Shown here: piece by piece, positions 34,875-44,190 of the stretch
Layout of the letters: every line of letters begins with the position of its first letter
Numbering within the stretch: the first letter of the stretch is position 1
Source of the DNA: Arthrobacter psychrochitiniphilus
Lineage (GTDB): Bacteria > Actinomycetota > Actinomycetes > Actinomycetales > Micrococcaceae
Direction of reading: 5' to 3'
Assembly (NCBI RefSeq): GCF_003185915.1
Contig: NZ_QHLZ01000015.1
Span: forward strand, 1 to 64,000
DNA: 64,000 nucleotides
Notes under the pieces: generated by a model
Database searches by the model: none
The model's input: the letters and a program-made list of their open reading frames with translations, nothing else
What the model was told of the DNA's origin: nothing
Made by a program: the position numbers and the translations under genes

Positions 34875-36242
34875 TCAGTGGTGGAAAGCCACCTTGTCTG
34901 GCACCTTACCGTTGAGCCTTTCCACTGACTTCCCAAGGTCCGCCAAGAACATCCCTGCCAGATCAAAAGTGAAGCCATTACGCACCACCACACGCAGCAC
35001 GTCTATCTCAGCCATGCCCTCGGGCATGGGGTAGGCGGGCACAATCCAACCAAAGCTGCGCAGCTCGTGTGAGAGGTCATAGACGCTCCAGCCATTCGGG
35101 GCGCTCACACTAAAGGCAAGCACCGGCAACTCCTCTCCCCGGCTGAGCAAAGTGAACAGGCCAAGATCGGCGACGCCCTTGGCGATGGCTCCGGCAATGT
35201 CCCGCGAGCGCTGCTGGATGCTGCGGTACCCCTCAAACCCGTATCTGACCAGGGTGTAGTACTGGGCAATCACCTGGGCCGCCGGGCGGGAGAAGTTCAG
35301 GGCGAAGGTGGGCATGGAGCCGCCCAGATAGTCCACGCTGAAGATCAAGTCCTCCGGCAGGTCCTCCGCGCTGCGCCACAGCACCCAGCCCACACCCGGA
35401 TACACGAGCCCGTATTTGTGGCCTGAAGAGTTGATGGACTTCACCCGATCGAGGCGGAAGTCCCATAACAAGTCTTGGTCAAGGAAGGGGGCAATGAACC
35501 CGCCAGAGGCTGCATCCACATGCAGTGGCACATCCAGACCGGTGCTGGCCGCGAGCGCATCAAGCGCTGCCGCGATCTGCGCCACGGGTTCATAGGAACC
35601 ATCAAATGTTGAGCCCAGCACGGCCACCACCCCAATGGTGTTCTCATCACACGCCGCAGCGGCCTGCGCCGGGGTGAGGTGAGTTGCCCCGTCGAGCGGG
35701 ATAAGCCGTGCCTCAACATCCCAGTAGCGTGCAAACTTTTCCCAACACACCTGCACATTGGCGCCCATGACCAGATTGGGTTTGGTGGCATCCAGCCCGG
35801 CAGCCGCCCGGCGTGCACGCCAGCGCCACTTCAACGCCATCCCGGCCAGCATTGCAGCCTCGGAAGAACCCGTGGTGGAACAACCCACGGCGTCGGCTCC
35901 CCCAGTGGGCTCAGGGGCGTGCCACAGGTTCGCCAGAATATTCACGCAGCGCCGCTCAATCTCGGCCGATTGCGGGTATTCATCCTTGTCGATGATGTTC
36001 TTCTCCAGCGACTCCTGGATCAGCTCCACAGCCTGTGGCTCCATCCACGTGGTGACAAAGGTGGCCAGGTTCTGCCGCGCATTGCCGTCGAGCATGAGCT
36101 CATCGCGCACAAATTCCAGGGCCGCATGGGCATCGGAGGTACGCTGCGGCAGTTTGTGACGGGGAATAGAGCCAAGACCCCCATCGAAGGCTGCGTCCTG
36201 GATTGTTGCATCGCGATTACTGTGGTGCCTGTGCAAACTCAT
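34875..36242 (-). CDS. gadB: Glutamate decarboxylase (PLP-dependent)
   Basis: 455 residues, the usual GAD length. PLP-fold motifs: VGCSTTGSSEAAMLAGMALK (about residues 118-137), HVDAASGGFIAPF (about 240) and the PLP lysine in SINSSGHKYGLVYPGVGW (about 275). It converts glutamate plus H+ to GABA and CO2, consuming protons under acid stress. No GABA antiporter gene is adjacent. ATG at 36242. Confidence 0.95.
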   Translation of the reverse strand: MSLHRHHSNRDATIQDAAFDGGLGSIPRHKLPQRTSDAHAALEFVRDELMLDGNARQNLATFVTTWMEPQAVELIQESLEKNIIDKDEYPQSAEIERRCVNILANLWHAPEPTGGADAVGCSTTGSSEAAMLAGMALKWRWRARRAAAGLDATKPNLVMGANVQVCWEKFARYWDVEARLIPLDGATHLTPAQAAAACDENTIGVVAVLGSTFDGSYEPVAQIAAALDALAASTGLDVPLHVDAASGGFIAPFLDQDLLWDFRLDRVKSINSSGHKYGLVYPGVGWVLWRSAEDLPEDLIFSVDYLGGSMPTFALNFSRPAAQVIAQYYTLVRYGFEGYRSIQQRSRDIAGAIAKGVADLGLFTLLSRGEELPVLAFSVSAPNGWSVYDLSHELRSFGWIVPAYPMPEGMAEIDVLRVVVRNGFTFDLAGMFLADLGKSVERLNGKVPDKVAFHH

Positions 36243-36336
36243 GCTGCTCCCTGCTAAACCGCGGATGGTACGGATACACCGAGGCTAGCCAGTTCCGCAG
36301 CCAAAATGAAGAGGCTCGCCACGTGGCGGCTCAGCG

Positions 36337-36379
36337 TCCGGAGCATCAACATCCGGAGCATCAACATCCGGAGCATCAA
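36337..36379. repeat. 15-bp tandem repeat, nearly three copies
   Basis: TCCGGAGCATCAACA at 36337 and 36352, plus TCCGGAGCATCAA at 36367. The last copy covers the stop codon (36376-36378) of the methyltransferase gene. Confidence 0.85.
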
Positions 36380-37215
36380 GGCAGAGTACCGATCACCACG
36401 GTGCCGGCAAGTTCGGCACTGCTAAAAATGCTGGTGCTGAATCCGTGTGCCGCCAGAATCGCTGCGCTGACGGGCGCCTGCCTGAGACTGCTTTCAAGGA
36501 GCAGGGATCCTCCTGGCCGCAACCAGTCCGGGGCTGTTGCAGCAATGCGCCGGTGCAGTTCCAACCCGTCGCGGCCTCCGTTCAGGGCTGCGTCCGGCTC
36601 ATGGATCCGGGCTTCAGGCGGCATGAACGCAATGGCAGCCGATGGAACGTAAGGGGCGTTGGCCACAATGAGATCGAATCTTGTGCGCAACAGGGCCGGA
36701 ATGGGGGCAAATAAGTCCCCCCAATAAACGTGAGAACCAAATGGTGCCAGGTTTTTGGTGGCACACACCACGGCGGCCCGGTCTACATCCGCCGCGTGCA
36801 CCTCACAAGCCATGACGCGAGCGGCACCGGCGTCGAACACCAGAGCCGTGGCGATTGCGGTTCCCACTGCGCCGCTTCCGCAGCACAGGTCAAGGATGCG
36901 TGGCAGAGTCCCTCCCCCGCTGTGCGAACCGAGTACCGCCAAGGCTCGTTCCACCAAATACTCGCTGCGCCGCCGAGGGACGAATACCCCCGGGTCCACC
37001 GCAATGTGCAGCCCGCAAAACAGGGCCCAGCCCACAATGTGTTCCAAGGGATAGCCCTCCACCCTGCGGGCAAGCATGTGGGCAAGTTCCTGGGCCGTGG
37101 CAGCACTCACATCCAAGATGGCGGCTTCTTCTTCAGCGTAGACACATCCGGCGGCGCACAGCGCAGCAACAATCTCCGCCCTCTTCAGCCGTGTGCTTTG
37201 CCCCATACCAACCAC
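36376..37215 (-). CDS. HemK-like protein-(glutamine-N5) methyltransferase, unknown substrate
   Basis: Up to 279 residues (GTG 37215; ATG 37206 also possible). N-terminal helical domain, then the SAM-binding fold ILDLCCGSGAVGTAIATAL (about residues 110-128) and catalytic motif IVANAPYVPSAAI (about 185). True release-factor methyltransferases have NPPY; NAPY marks the actinobacterial 'unknown substrate' branch. LESSLRQAPVSAAILAAHGF completes the domain. Divergent from the AlkD-like gene with only 22 bp between starts. Confidence 0.85.
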   Translation of the reverse strand: MVGMGQSTRLKRAEIVAALCAAGCVYAEEEAAILDVSAATAQELAHMLARRVEGYPLEHIVGWALFCGLHIAVDPGVFVPRRRSEYLVERALAVLGSHSGGGTLPRILDLCCGSGAVGTAIATALVFDAGAARVMACEVHAADVDRAAVVCATKNLAPFGSHVYWGDLFAPIPALLRTRFDLIVANAPYVPSAAIAFMPPEARIHEPDAALNGGRDGLELHRRIAATAPDWLRPGGSLLLESSLRQAPVSAAILAAHGFSTSIFSSAELAGTVVIGTLP

Positions 37216-37237
37216 ATGATAGTCCTGCCACTACGCT

Positions 37238-37939
37238 ATGGGCATGAGAAATTCAGCAATGCCACCCAATGAGGGCTTTCTTGCTGCCCTGCGCCCGGCG
37301 CTGGATCTAGCCGCCATCCCGGGGAAGGCTGAGGGCATGGCCGCTTACATGAAATCTTCGATGCCCTTCAAGGGGGTGCCCTCCCCCATGGTTCGCCAGA
37401 GCGTGCGGGAACTGGCCAAAACACATCCCTTCAACAGTCTCGCCGAGCTGGCAGGCACCTGCATGACGCTTTGGAATGACGCCGCACATCGGGAAGAACG
37501 CTACGCCGCCATCATGCTCACCGACTCCCGGCTGGGCCGCGGTGAACAAGCCTTGCTGCCGTTCTACACGCTGGTCATTGAAACGGGGCAATGGTGGGAT
37601 TTCGTGGACGCCGTGGCCCCGCGCATCTGCGAGCTTTTGCAAAAGGACCGCACACTCATGGAACCGCTCCTGCGCCAGTGGAGCCAGCACAATAACTTGT
37701 GGTTCCGCCGGGCCGCCATCATTTCCCAACTTCCGGCAAAGAACGCCACGGACACGCAATTGCTCAGCGACGTCATCGCTGTCAATACTGCGGATAAGGA
37801 TTTTTTCATCCGCAAAGCCATAGGCTGGGCGCTGCGCCAGTACGCACGGAGCGACCCGGACTGGGTGCGCGGCTACGTGGCGGCGCATGAAAACCTTAGC
37901 CCGCTCTCCCGCCGTGAGGCCCTCAAACACCTTGGCTAA
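37238..37939 (+). CDS. AlkD-like DNA alkylation repair protein
   Basis: 233 residues of HEAT-like helical repeats. Features are PSPMVRQSVRELAKTHPF, EERYAAIMLTDSR, the WWDFVDAVAPRICELL repeat (about residues 113-128) and WFRRAAIISQLP, then DKDFFIRKAIGWALRQYARSDPDWVRGYVA. AlkD-family proteins excise 3-methyl- and 7-methyl-purines. The Trp/Asp-containing helices expected for the active face are present. Ends 15 bp from the convergent MptB-type gene. Confidence 0.88.
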   Translation: MGMRNSAMPPNEGFLAALRPALDLAAIPGKAEGMAAYMKSSMPFKGVPSPMVRQSVRELAKTHPFNSLAELAGTCMTLWNDAAHREERYAAIMLTDSRLGRGEQALLPFYTLVIETGQWWDFVDAVAPRICELLQKDRTLMEPLLRQWSQHNNLWFRRAAIISQLPAKNATDTQLLSDVIAVNTADKDFFIRKAIGWALRQYARSDPDWVRGYVAAHENLSPLSRREALKHLG

Positions 37940-37954
37940 GGGTGGGAACACTGG

Positions 37955-39580
37955 CTAGTTCTGGGGAGCTTCCCCGGCCCTGACGAGTCCGCGCCTGGGC
38001 ACAAAGAGCCCCCGCGTCTTCTTGTCCCAGAACATGATGTAGAGCACGCCCGCCAAGCCCACCACAATGGCCACGGCACGGATCAGCACCACCGGAATCC
38101 ACGGGAAGACGCTGAGCTGGTCCGTCAGGGCGATCATGGTGAAGAACGCCGTGAGGTACAGCGCCGTGCGCAACTGCCACCCTTCGGCAATCCCCGTCAC
38201 GGCGAAGAACGCCAACAACCAGAGCATGTACCAGGGCTGAATCATGGGAGCCATGAGAACCACGGCGGCGAAGGCCCACGCCATGCGTCGCAGAACTGCT
38301 TGGCTGTAACGCTGCGATTCCTCCAGGACGGGGGTGCCGGCGTCGAACTTTTCAGTAAAAGGTGCCGCTGCGGCCTTGACCGGCAGGAATGCCAACGCCA
38401 TGACGAGCAGAATCGAGGCGATCTGTCCCATGTTTTGAATGACATCGGTGACAGCAGGGCCGGCACTGCCAAAGAATCCCACCACAAAGCCCACCACGTT
38501 GGAGAACAACCCCACGGGGGCATACCAAATCCAGACCGTGCCGGGCGTCTGCAGTGCCGCGAGCCAGCCGAAACCAAGCCCGTTGATGGCACCCATGAAG
38601 GCCATGATGGCGGTGGAGATGCCAAGGGTGGCTGCCCACAGACCAAACTTGCGCACCCAGCCGGCTTGCGAGCCGGCCCACAACAAGCCCACAAACGGCA
38701 GGGCAATCAAGGTGATGGGTTTAATCGCAATCGAGGCCGTGACCAGCAAGATGCCCAGTACCGGACGTTTCGCCGAGGCGTAATAAATACCCGCCACCAC
38801 CAGCCCCAGCATGAGTGCATCATTGTGGACGCTGGCAATGAAATTGATCAGAACAACAGGGTTCAGCACCACCAGCCACAGGGCCCGCTGTGGGTTGAAT
38901 CCGTGGCGGGCGGCAAGCTTGGGCACGTAGATGGCCAAGAGAATAACCCCGGCCAGGCAGGCGAGCCGGAACGGGATGAGAGCAATTTCGGGGCTGTGTG
39001 AAGGCAGCAGCACGGCAATTTGTTCCAGCCATAACCACAGCGGGCCATAGGGTGTGGGCGCTTCGGTCCAGAGCGTGTCCGGGCCCAGCAAGTAGTAGTT
39101 ATTGAGTGAGGAGATGCCGTCCGTGTAAGGGTTCAACCCCTCCAGCATGAGCCGGCCCTGCCCAATGTAGGCGTAGGAATCTCGGCTGAACAAGGGCAGC
39201 GCCAGCATCATGGGCGCAACCCACAGGATCAAAGCCTTGATGAGGATAGGGCGGCTGCTGGCATCCCAACCGGCCAAATGTTGACGCAGCCGCAACCAGG
39301 CCCGCAACATCAATACCGCACCAACACACAGCAGCACGGTTGCGGTGATAACAGCCACAGGCGTGGTTCTGGCCAGAATGAACAACGGATTCCGGATCAA
39401 CACCGAACTGCTGGCCAGCCACCCCACCCCGAAGGAGCCCAGTAGCAGCATCACGGATCCTGCGAAACCTTGCCAGAGAGCCGAATCGGCTGTTCCCGTG
39501 CGGAACGGAAGCTTCCTCAAGGATTTGCTTGACACCTTGTTTGACACCTCCGGCCGGGCGCTGTGCGTGCTGGTCAACAA
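37955..39580 (-). CDS. MptB-type polyprenol-phosphomannose-dependent alpha-1,6-mannosyltransferase (GT-C), copy 1
   Basis: 541 residues with about 12 membrane helices. Extracytoplasmic loop FSRDSYAYIGQGRLMLEGLNPYTDG, then TPYGPLWLWLEQ, IASVHNDALMLGLVVAGIYYA and IKPITLIALPFVGLLWAG are characteristic of actinobacterial MptA/MptB. These build the alpha-1,6-mannan backbone of lipomannan using polyprenyl-phosphomannose outside the membrane. The paralog at 42565 shares these blocks closely. Divergent from a GT87-type gene. Confidence 0.88.
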   Translation of the reverse strand: MLTSTHSARPEVSNKVSSKSLRKLPFRTGTADSALWQGFAGSVMLLLGSFGVGWLASSSVLIRNPLFILARTTPVAVITATVLLCVGAVLMLRAWLRLRQHLAGWDASSRPILIKALILWVAPMMLALPLFSRDSYAYIGQGRLMLEGLNPYTDGISSLNNYYLLGPDTLWTEAPTPYGPLWLWLEQIAVLLPSHSPEIALIPFRLACLAGVILLAIYVPKLAARHGFNPQRALWLVVLNPVVLINFIASVHNDALMLGLVVAGIYYASAKRPVLGILLVTASIAIKPITLIALPFVGLLWAGSQAGWVRKFGLWAATLGISTAIMAFMGAINGLGFGWLAALQTPGTVWIWYAPVGLFSNVVGFVVGFFGSAGPAVTDVIQNMGQIASILLVMALAFLPVKAAAAPFTEKFDAGTPVLEESQRYSQAVLRRMAWAFAAVVLMAPMIQPWYMLWLLAFFAVTGIAEGWQLRTALYLTAFFTMIALTDQLSVFPWIPVVLIRAVAIVVGLAGVLYIMFWDKKTRGLFVPRRGLVRAGEAPQN

Positions 39581-39823
39581 CTAACTCCTGATCGTTTCCG
39601 CCGGTGGTGGCGGCTGCGGCTGGCATGATCTCGCTCTGACCAGCCCGGGCAATTTGGTGGCGCTGCGCTAACATATAAGCAGCTGCGGACCCCGTTCTTG
39701 GCATTCTACCCACTTCATCTGGGCAGTCGGCAGGAGCAACGCCATCGAATTGGTGTGATCTTGCTGCAGCTGCTCTGGCCCGGGCCCGGCCCGGACCACC
39801 CCACTCTCGAGAAGGACCGGACC

Positions 39824-41248
39824 ATCTCCACGGATAAATTCTTTGCCGCTCTCAGCCGAACCCGGGATGCGTTGCTGCCCGCGAAGACCCAGAACTGGCT
39901 AAAAACCCCTCGCGGTATGTGGCTGGTCTTCGCTGGCGTGCACCTTGTTTTCCTTGTCTTGGCGGGCGTGCTCTCGCTCCGTGGGGAGGCTTTTAGCGAC
40001 ACGTTCATTTACCGCATCTGGGCTTCAGTGGACTTCAACGGCGACCGCGTGCTGGGCCCCAGCCCCTGGGTGTATCCGATTCTGGCGCTGGTTCCCATGT
40101 CTGTGGCCTACATTTTTGGCCCGGCACCATTCTTGTTCCTGTGGGTTTTGATGATTGCCGGATTGAACACCTTGGCCGTGGGCAAACTCACCAGCTGGGG
40201 CCGCAACACCAAGGCTATTCCGGCGGCACTGTGGTGGATCACCTTCACCACCTTGCTGGCCTGGCTGGGCTTTGCCCGCGTTGACGGGCTCACCGCACCC
40301 GTGGTTTTGATCGCACTGTCTCTGGGCGTGGCCAGCCCGTTCCTGACCTCGTTCATCCTGAGCGTGGCCACCTGGACCAAGGTGTGGCCGGCTGCCGTGG
40401 TGCTGGCGCTCTTCACCGTGGTGAAAAAGCGGGTGCAGGTGGTTCTGGCCGGTGTGCTGGTGACGGCGTTCGTGGTGGCTCTGGCGTTGAGCATGAACGC
40501 CCTGCCGCTGCTGCTGAACTTCCTCCTGGAACAGGGCGATCGCGGCATGCAGCTTGAGGCCACCTTCACCACCCCGTGGCTGTGGATGAGCGTGCTGGGC
40601 ATTGGCGGGGCGCGCATGTACATGAACCGGGATATCAACTCCATGCAGGTGGACGGTCCGGGCTCGGAATTCATGAGCTTTTTGATGCAACCCCTACTCA
40701 TCGCCGCCGCACTGTTGGTAGCGGCGCTCATTTTCTGGGCGCTTCACACGGGCAAGCGCAATGGCGGTGCCGACAGGACGGCGCTGCTGCTCTTTGGCTC
40801 ACTCGCCCTGGTCACCGCCTTCGTGGTCTTCAACAAGGTGGGCTCCCCCCAGTTCATGGTCTGGCTTGCCCCGGCAGTTGCCGTCGGTTTGGCCCATCAG
40901 TGGAAGGCGTGGCGAGTCCCCGCCACCATGCTCATTGGCGTGGCCGTCCTGACGTTCCTGGTCTACCCCCTCTTCTACGACGCCCTCTCCCACAACAACC
41001 CCCTCATGGCAGGTGTCCTAACGGCCCGCAATGCCCTCTTGGTGATCCTGTTTGTGTGGAGCGTACGTCAGTTGGTCATCATGGGCCGCAATCCCCAGGC
41101 TATTCCCAGGCACGACGCCGTCACCTCCCCCGCCGCCACCGAAGCTACCGCACTGGCTGGCCCGGACACCGCCGCGGCCGTGGATAGTGGCGCTGCTCCG
41201 GATAGCGCCGCACACACGGGCCATGCCGCTGTGACCGAGGAGTCCTAA
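39824..41248 (+). CDS. GT87-type (DUF2029) membrane glycosyltransferase, copy 1; possible ATC start
   Basis: About 474 residues from the proposed ATC start at 39824, nine bases after GAGAAGG. TTG 39698 or GTG 39755 would add 23-42 residues but lack a ribosome site and have no match in the paralog. GT-C protein with about 10 helices: GEAFSDTFIYRIWASVDFNG loop, GFARVDGLTAPVVLIAL, QGDRGMQLEATFTTPWLW and FNKVGSPQFMVWLAPA. Likely polyprenyl-phosphate-sugar transferase, mannosyl by context. C-terminal 45 residues are Ala/Asp-rich and cytosolic. Four-base-to-tail spacing to copy 2 suggests an operon. Confidence 0.85.
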   Translation: MSTDKFFAALSRTRDALLPAKTQNWLKTPRGMWLVFAGVHLVFLVLAGVLSLRGEAFSDTFIYRIWASVDFNGDRVLGPSPWVYPILALVPMSVAYIFGPAPFLFLWVLMIAGLNTLAVGKLTSWGRNTKAIPAALWWITFTTLLAWLGFARVDGLTAPVVLIALSLGVASPFLTSFILSVATWTKVWPAAVVLALFTVVKKRVQVVLAGVLVTAFVVALALSMNALPLLLNFLLEQGDRGMQLEATFTTPWLWMSVLGIGGARMYMNRDINSMQVDGPGSEFMSFLMQPLLIAAALLVAALIFWALHTGKRNGGADRTALLLFGSLALVTAFVVFNKVGSPQFMVWLAPAVAVGLAHQWKAWRVPATMLIGVAVLTFLVYPLFYDALSHNNPLMAGVLTARNALLVILFVWSVRQLVIMGRNPQAIPRHDAVTSPAATEATALAGPDTAAAVDSGAAPDSAAHTGHAAVTEES

Positions 41249-41249
41249 G

Positions 41250-42542
41250 ATTTCAGCTCCCTTGTTTGACACAGTTCTGGAACGGGCGGTGGCAGTGCGC
41301 GGCCGCCTCCTGTCTCCTTCGGCTATTGCCTGGTTCCGGACCCCTGCCAGCGTGTGGTGGGGATTCGCCGCAGTCCACGGCTTTTTCCTGGCGTGGATGA
41401 TGAGCTTCATCATCCACGGCGAGACTTTCAGTGACACCGAGCAATACCGGCAATGGGCGCAACTAGGCTACAACCCAGCAGTTCTAGGCGATGCGATCAG
41501 CCCGTGGGTCTACCCCTTGCTGGCACAGCTGCCCATTTTCGCTGCCAATATGTTTGGACCATCCCTGTATTTGCTGGGCTGGACATTGATCATCACGGCC
41601 TTGAATGCTGTGGGCATGGCGTTCCTGGTGCGCGGCACACGGTCCCAGACGGGTATTGCCCCGGCCTGGTTCTGGCTTTTTTTCACCATTTTCATGGGTT
41701 TCCTCAGCTTTGCCCGGGTGGAAGGGATCACCACCTCATTCGTATTGGTGGCTCTGCTCTACGCTTCCGAACGCCCTGTGGTGGCGGGACTGCTGCTCTC
41801 TTTGGCTACGTGGATCAAGGTCTGGCCGGCCGCTGTTATTGCTCCCCTGCTCATTGCCAGCGCGCGGCGTTTCCACGTGTTTCTCACGGGCGTGGTGGTC
41901 AGCGCTGGCGTTGCCGCGTTTGCGGTATTGACGGGGGCTGGCTCGCACCTGCTTGATTTTGCCATCAACCAGGGTGACCGTGGCATGCAACTTGAGGCCA
42001 CCTTCTCCACCCCGTGGGTCTGGCTCAGCGTGTTCAACATAGGTGGTTCCAAGATTGCAGACAACGTGGCCATTAACTCCACCGAAGTTTATGGTCCCGG
42101 CGCCGAGGTGGCAGCCTTCTTGATGCAGCCGCTGCTCATTGTTGCCGCATTGGCGGGGGCACTGCTGATGGTGTGGGCCCTGCGCCGCGGCGCAGAGCGT
42201 CAGGAACTCCTGCTAGAAGGCTCATTGCTGATGGTCACCGCGTTCATCGTGTTCAACAAGGTGGGCTCCCCGCAATTCATCATCTGGCTGCTGCCAGTGG
42301 TGGTGGCCGGGTTGGTTCATGACTGGAACCGTTGGAAGGTACCGGCAACTCTGCTCATGGGGATCGCCTTCATGACCTTCATCGTCTATCCGCTGTTCTA
42401 CACGCCACTGATTCACGCGAACCCGATCATGGCGGCCGTGCTGACCGCCCGGAACGTGCTCCTTGTGACACTGCTGGTGTGGGCTGTGCGCCGAACAGTT
42501 GAACTGGGCCGCTCTGCCATCCCCGCTCGCTCTGCGAAGTAG
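41250..42542 (+). CDS. GT87-type (DUF2029) membrane glycosyltransferase, copy 2; possible ATT start
   Basis: About 430 residues from ATT 41250, eight bases after GAGGAG (41237-41242); the first conventional start is TTG 41262, badly spaced. Paralog of the preceding gene: GETFSDTEQYRQWAQLGYNP, FARVEGITTSFVLVALLYA, QGDRGMQLEATFSTPWVW, GPGAEVAAFLMQPLLIVAAL and FNKVGSPQFIIWLLPV align almost block for block. Begins one base after the stop of copy 1. Predicted extracytoplasmic sugar transferase. Confidence 0.85.
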   Translation: MSAPLFDTVLERAVAVRGRLLSPSAIAWFRTPASVWWGFAAVHGFFLAWMMSFIIHGETFSDTEQYRQWAQLGYNPAVLGDAISPWVYPLLAQLPIFAANMFGPSLYLLGWTLIITALNAVGMAFLVRGTRSQTGIAPAWFWLFFTIFMGFLSFARVEGITTSFVLVALLYASERPVVAGLLLSLATWIKVWPAAVIAPLLIASARRFHVFLTGVVVSAGVAAFAVLTGAGSHLLDFAINQGDRGMQLEATFSTPWVWLSVFNIGGSKIADNVAINSTEVYGPGAEVAAFLMQPLLIVAALAGALLMVWALRRGAERQELLLEGSLLMVTAFIVFNKVGSPQFIIWLLPVVVAGLVHDWNRWKVPATLLMGIAFMTFIVYPLFYTPLIHANPIMAAVLTARNVLLVTLLVWAVRRTVELGRSAIPARSAK

Positions 42543-42564
42543 GCACCACCTCGGTGCAGAGCCG

Positions 42565-44103
42565 CTACCTCAACGTAACAGGCGCAAAGTCACTCTCGCT
42601 GCTGAATAAAAGCTTGCGGGTGTGCACATCCAACACCAGCAGATACACCACTCCTGCAAACGTCACAGCCGTTGAGAGCACCCGGGTTTGAACCGGTAGT
42701 TGCACAAAGTTCCAGACAAAGAGCTGGTCTTGGGCACCAAACACCACAAAGAAGGCAACCACTACGTAGCAGGCCTTGATCTGCCAGTTGTTGCGCATTC
42801 CCGTCACGGCCAAAAAGGGCAAGAACCACAGGATGTACCAGGGCTGAATGATAGGGGCCAGAAGCACCACCGCGGCAAACGCCAACCCCATCCGGCGCAC
42901 CCCCTTGCGGCGGTCACCGAAGAAAACCAACCAGGCCGCTATCAGTATGCTGGCTGCCGTCAACACGGTCCTGAATCCCCCGCTGACCGCCAAACCGTCC
43001 AGGCCCACGGCGTTGGCCGCCAACTCCGCCATCTGACCCCCGAACCCGGACGGTGAATAACCGGTATAGCCAGGAGTCGTCTCGGTAAGCGCCCACGTCC
43101 AGCCAAGGCCCAGCTGGTGCCCAATTCCCATGAGCCACAGCAGCAGCAGGCTCAAGGATCCCGTGCCCGCCCAGAACAGGAACCGCCGGCGCCAGCCAGC
43201 TGACGTTCCTGCCCACAAAAGCCCAATAAAGGGCAGCAGCACTATGGTGATGGGTTTGACGGCGATGGATGCGGTGACCAGTACAACACCCAGCAACCCC
43301 CGCCGGGTCGCAGCAAAATACGTACCCGCCACGGCCAGTCCCAGCATGAGCGCATCATTGTGGGCGCTAGCAATAAAGGAGATGAGGAACAGCGGATTTG
43401 CCACGGAAATCCAGAGCGCCCGGGCGCCGTCAACGCCGTGCAGGGCTGCCAGCTTGGGTACATAGATCACGCAAAGCACCACACCAACGCACGCAAGGCC
43501 CCGGAAAAACAGCACCGAAACATCGGGTTGACCTCCCGTCACGGCAACAACACCGCGGCTCAGCCAGAGGAATAGCGGCCCATACGGGGTTCGGTTTTCA
43601 GCCCAGGACGGGTCCGTGCCAAGCATGAACCAGTTACTCAACGCCGAGATTCCCGTGGTGTAAGGGTTCAACCCTTCAGCCATGAGCCGGCCTTGACCAG
43701 CGTAGGCGTAAACATCGCGGGAAAAGATGGGTACAGCACCAAAAAGCGGCGCACCCCAGGCAGCCACCGCCGCCACAACGGTGCCCAAGGAGCCGGCCTC
43801 CCAGTTGCGGAGATGCTGGCCCAGTCTCAGCCAGGAGCGCAGCAGGAGCATTGCGCCAAGGGTCAGCAGGGTAGTTGAAATGAGCACACCTGCGCCCTCG
43901 GTGCGCAGTGCAATAACCATCGGATTGCGGACCATGGGCGAGCCATTGGCTATCCAGCCCACGCCAAAGGAGCCAAAAAGGATCATGGTTGAGCCAATAA
44001 AACCCTGCACCACAGCAATCCAAGGGCGCCGGTCGGCCGTTCCATGCTGAGGCACAGCAGGCTCCAACGCTGTCATTGAAAGTCTCCGGCCGTCGTCGTC
44101 CAT
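42565..44103 (-). CDS. MptB-type alpha-1,6-mannosyltransferase (GT-C), copy 2
   Basis: 512 residues, multi-pass. FSRDVYAYAGQGRLMAEGLNPYTTG, RTPYGPLFLWLSRG, VIYVPKLAALHGVDGARALW, SAHNDALMLGLAVAGTYFAA and VKPITIVLLPFIGLLWAG match copy 1. The C-terminal half is more diverged. Converges on GT87 copy 2 with 22 bp between stops. The M-G / G-M arrangement of two paralog pairs suggests an old duplication with inversion, perhaps giving two chain-extending or branching activities. Confidence 0.87.
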   Translation of the reverse strand: MDDDGRRLSMTALEPAVPQHGTADRRPWIAVVQGFIGSTMILFGSFGVGWIANGSPMVRNPMVIALRTEGAGVLISTTLLTLGAMLLLRSWLRLGQHLRNWEAGSLGTVVAAVAAWGAPLFGAVPIFSRDVYAYAGQGRLMAEGLNPYTTGISALSNWFMLGTDPSWAENRTPYGPLFLWLSRGVVAVTGGQPDVSVLFFRGLACVGVVLCVIYVPKLAALHGVDGARALWISVANPLFLISFIASAHNDALMLGLAVAGTYFAATRRGLLGVVLVTASIAVKPITIVLLPFIGLLWAGTSAGWRRRFLFWAGTGSLSLLLLWLMGIGHQLGLGWTWALTETTPGYTGYSPSGFGGQMAELAANAVGLDGLAVSGGFRTVLTAASILIAAWLVFFGDRRKGVRRMGLAFAAVVLLAPIIQPWYILWFLPFLAVTGMRNNWQIKACYVVVAFFVVFGAQDQLFVWNFVQLPVQTRVLSTAVTFAGVVYLLVLDVHTRKLLFSSESDFAPVTLR

Positions 44104-44190
44104 TTAGGTTCCCAGGACCGCACCACGGTCCCGAAGACCCAATTTTAGCTCAGGCGGCGGTGAGCGCAGGGTTCACGGTACATTGGAGCG

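Noticed and set aside
36337..36379. Possible CRISPR-like repeat
   Set aside because: Units are 15 bp and directly adjacent with no spacers; no cas genes.
36203..36652. Plus-strand frame with HPEHQ repeats
   Set aside because: The repeat is the 15-bp tandem repeat read in a chance frame that overlaps the methyltransferase gene; no ribosome site.
38300..39001. 233-codon frame antisense to the MptB-type gene, similar long frames antisense to GT87 genes
   Set aside because: Low-complexity antisense translation of membrane-protein codons; not a gene.
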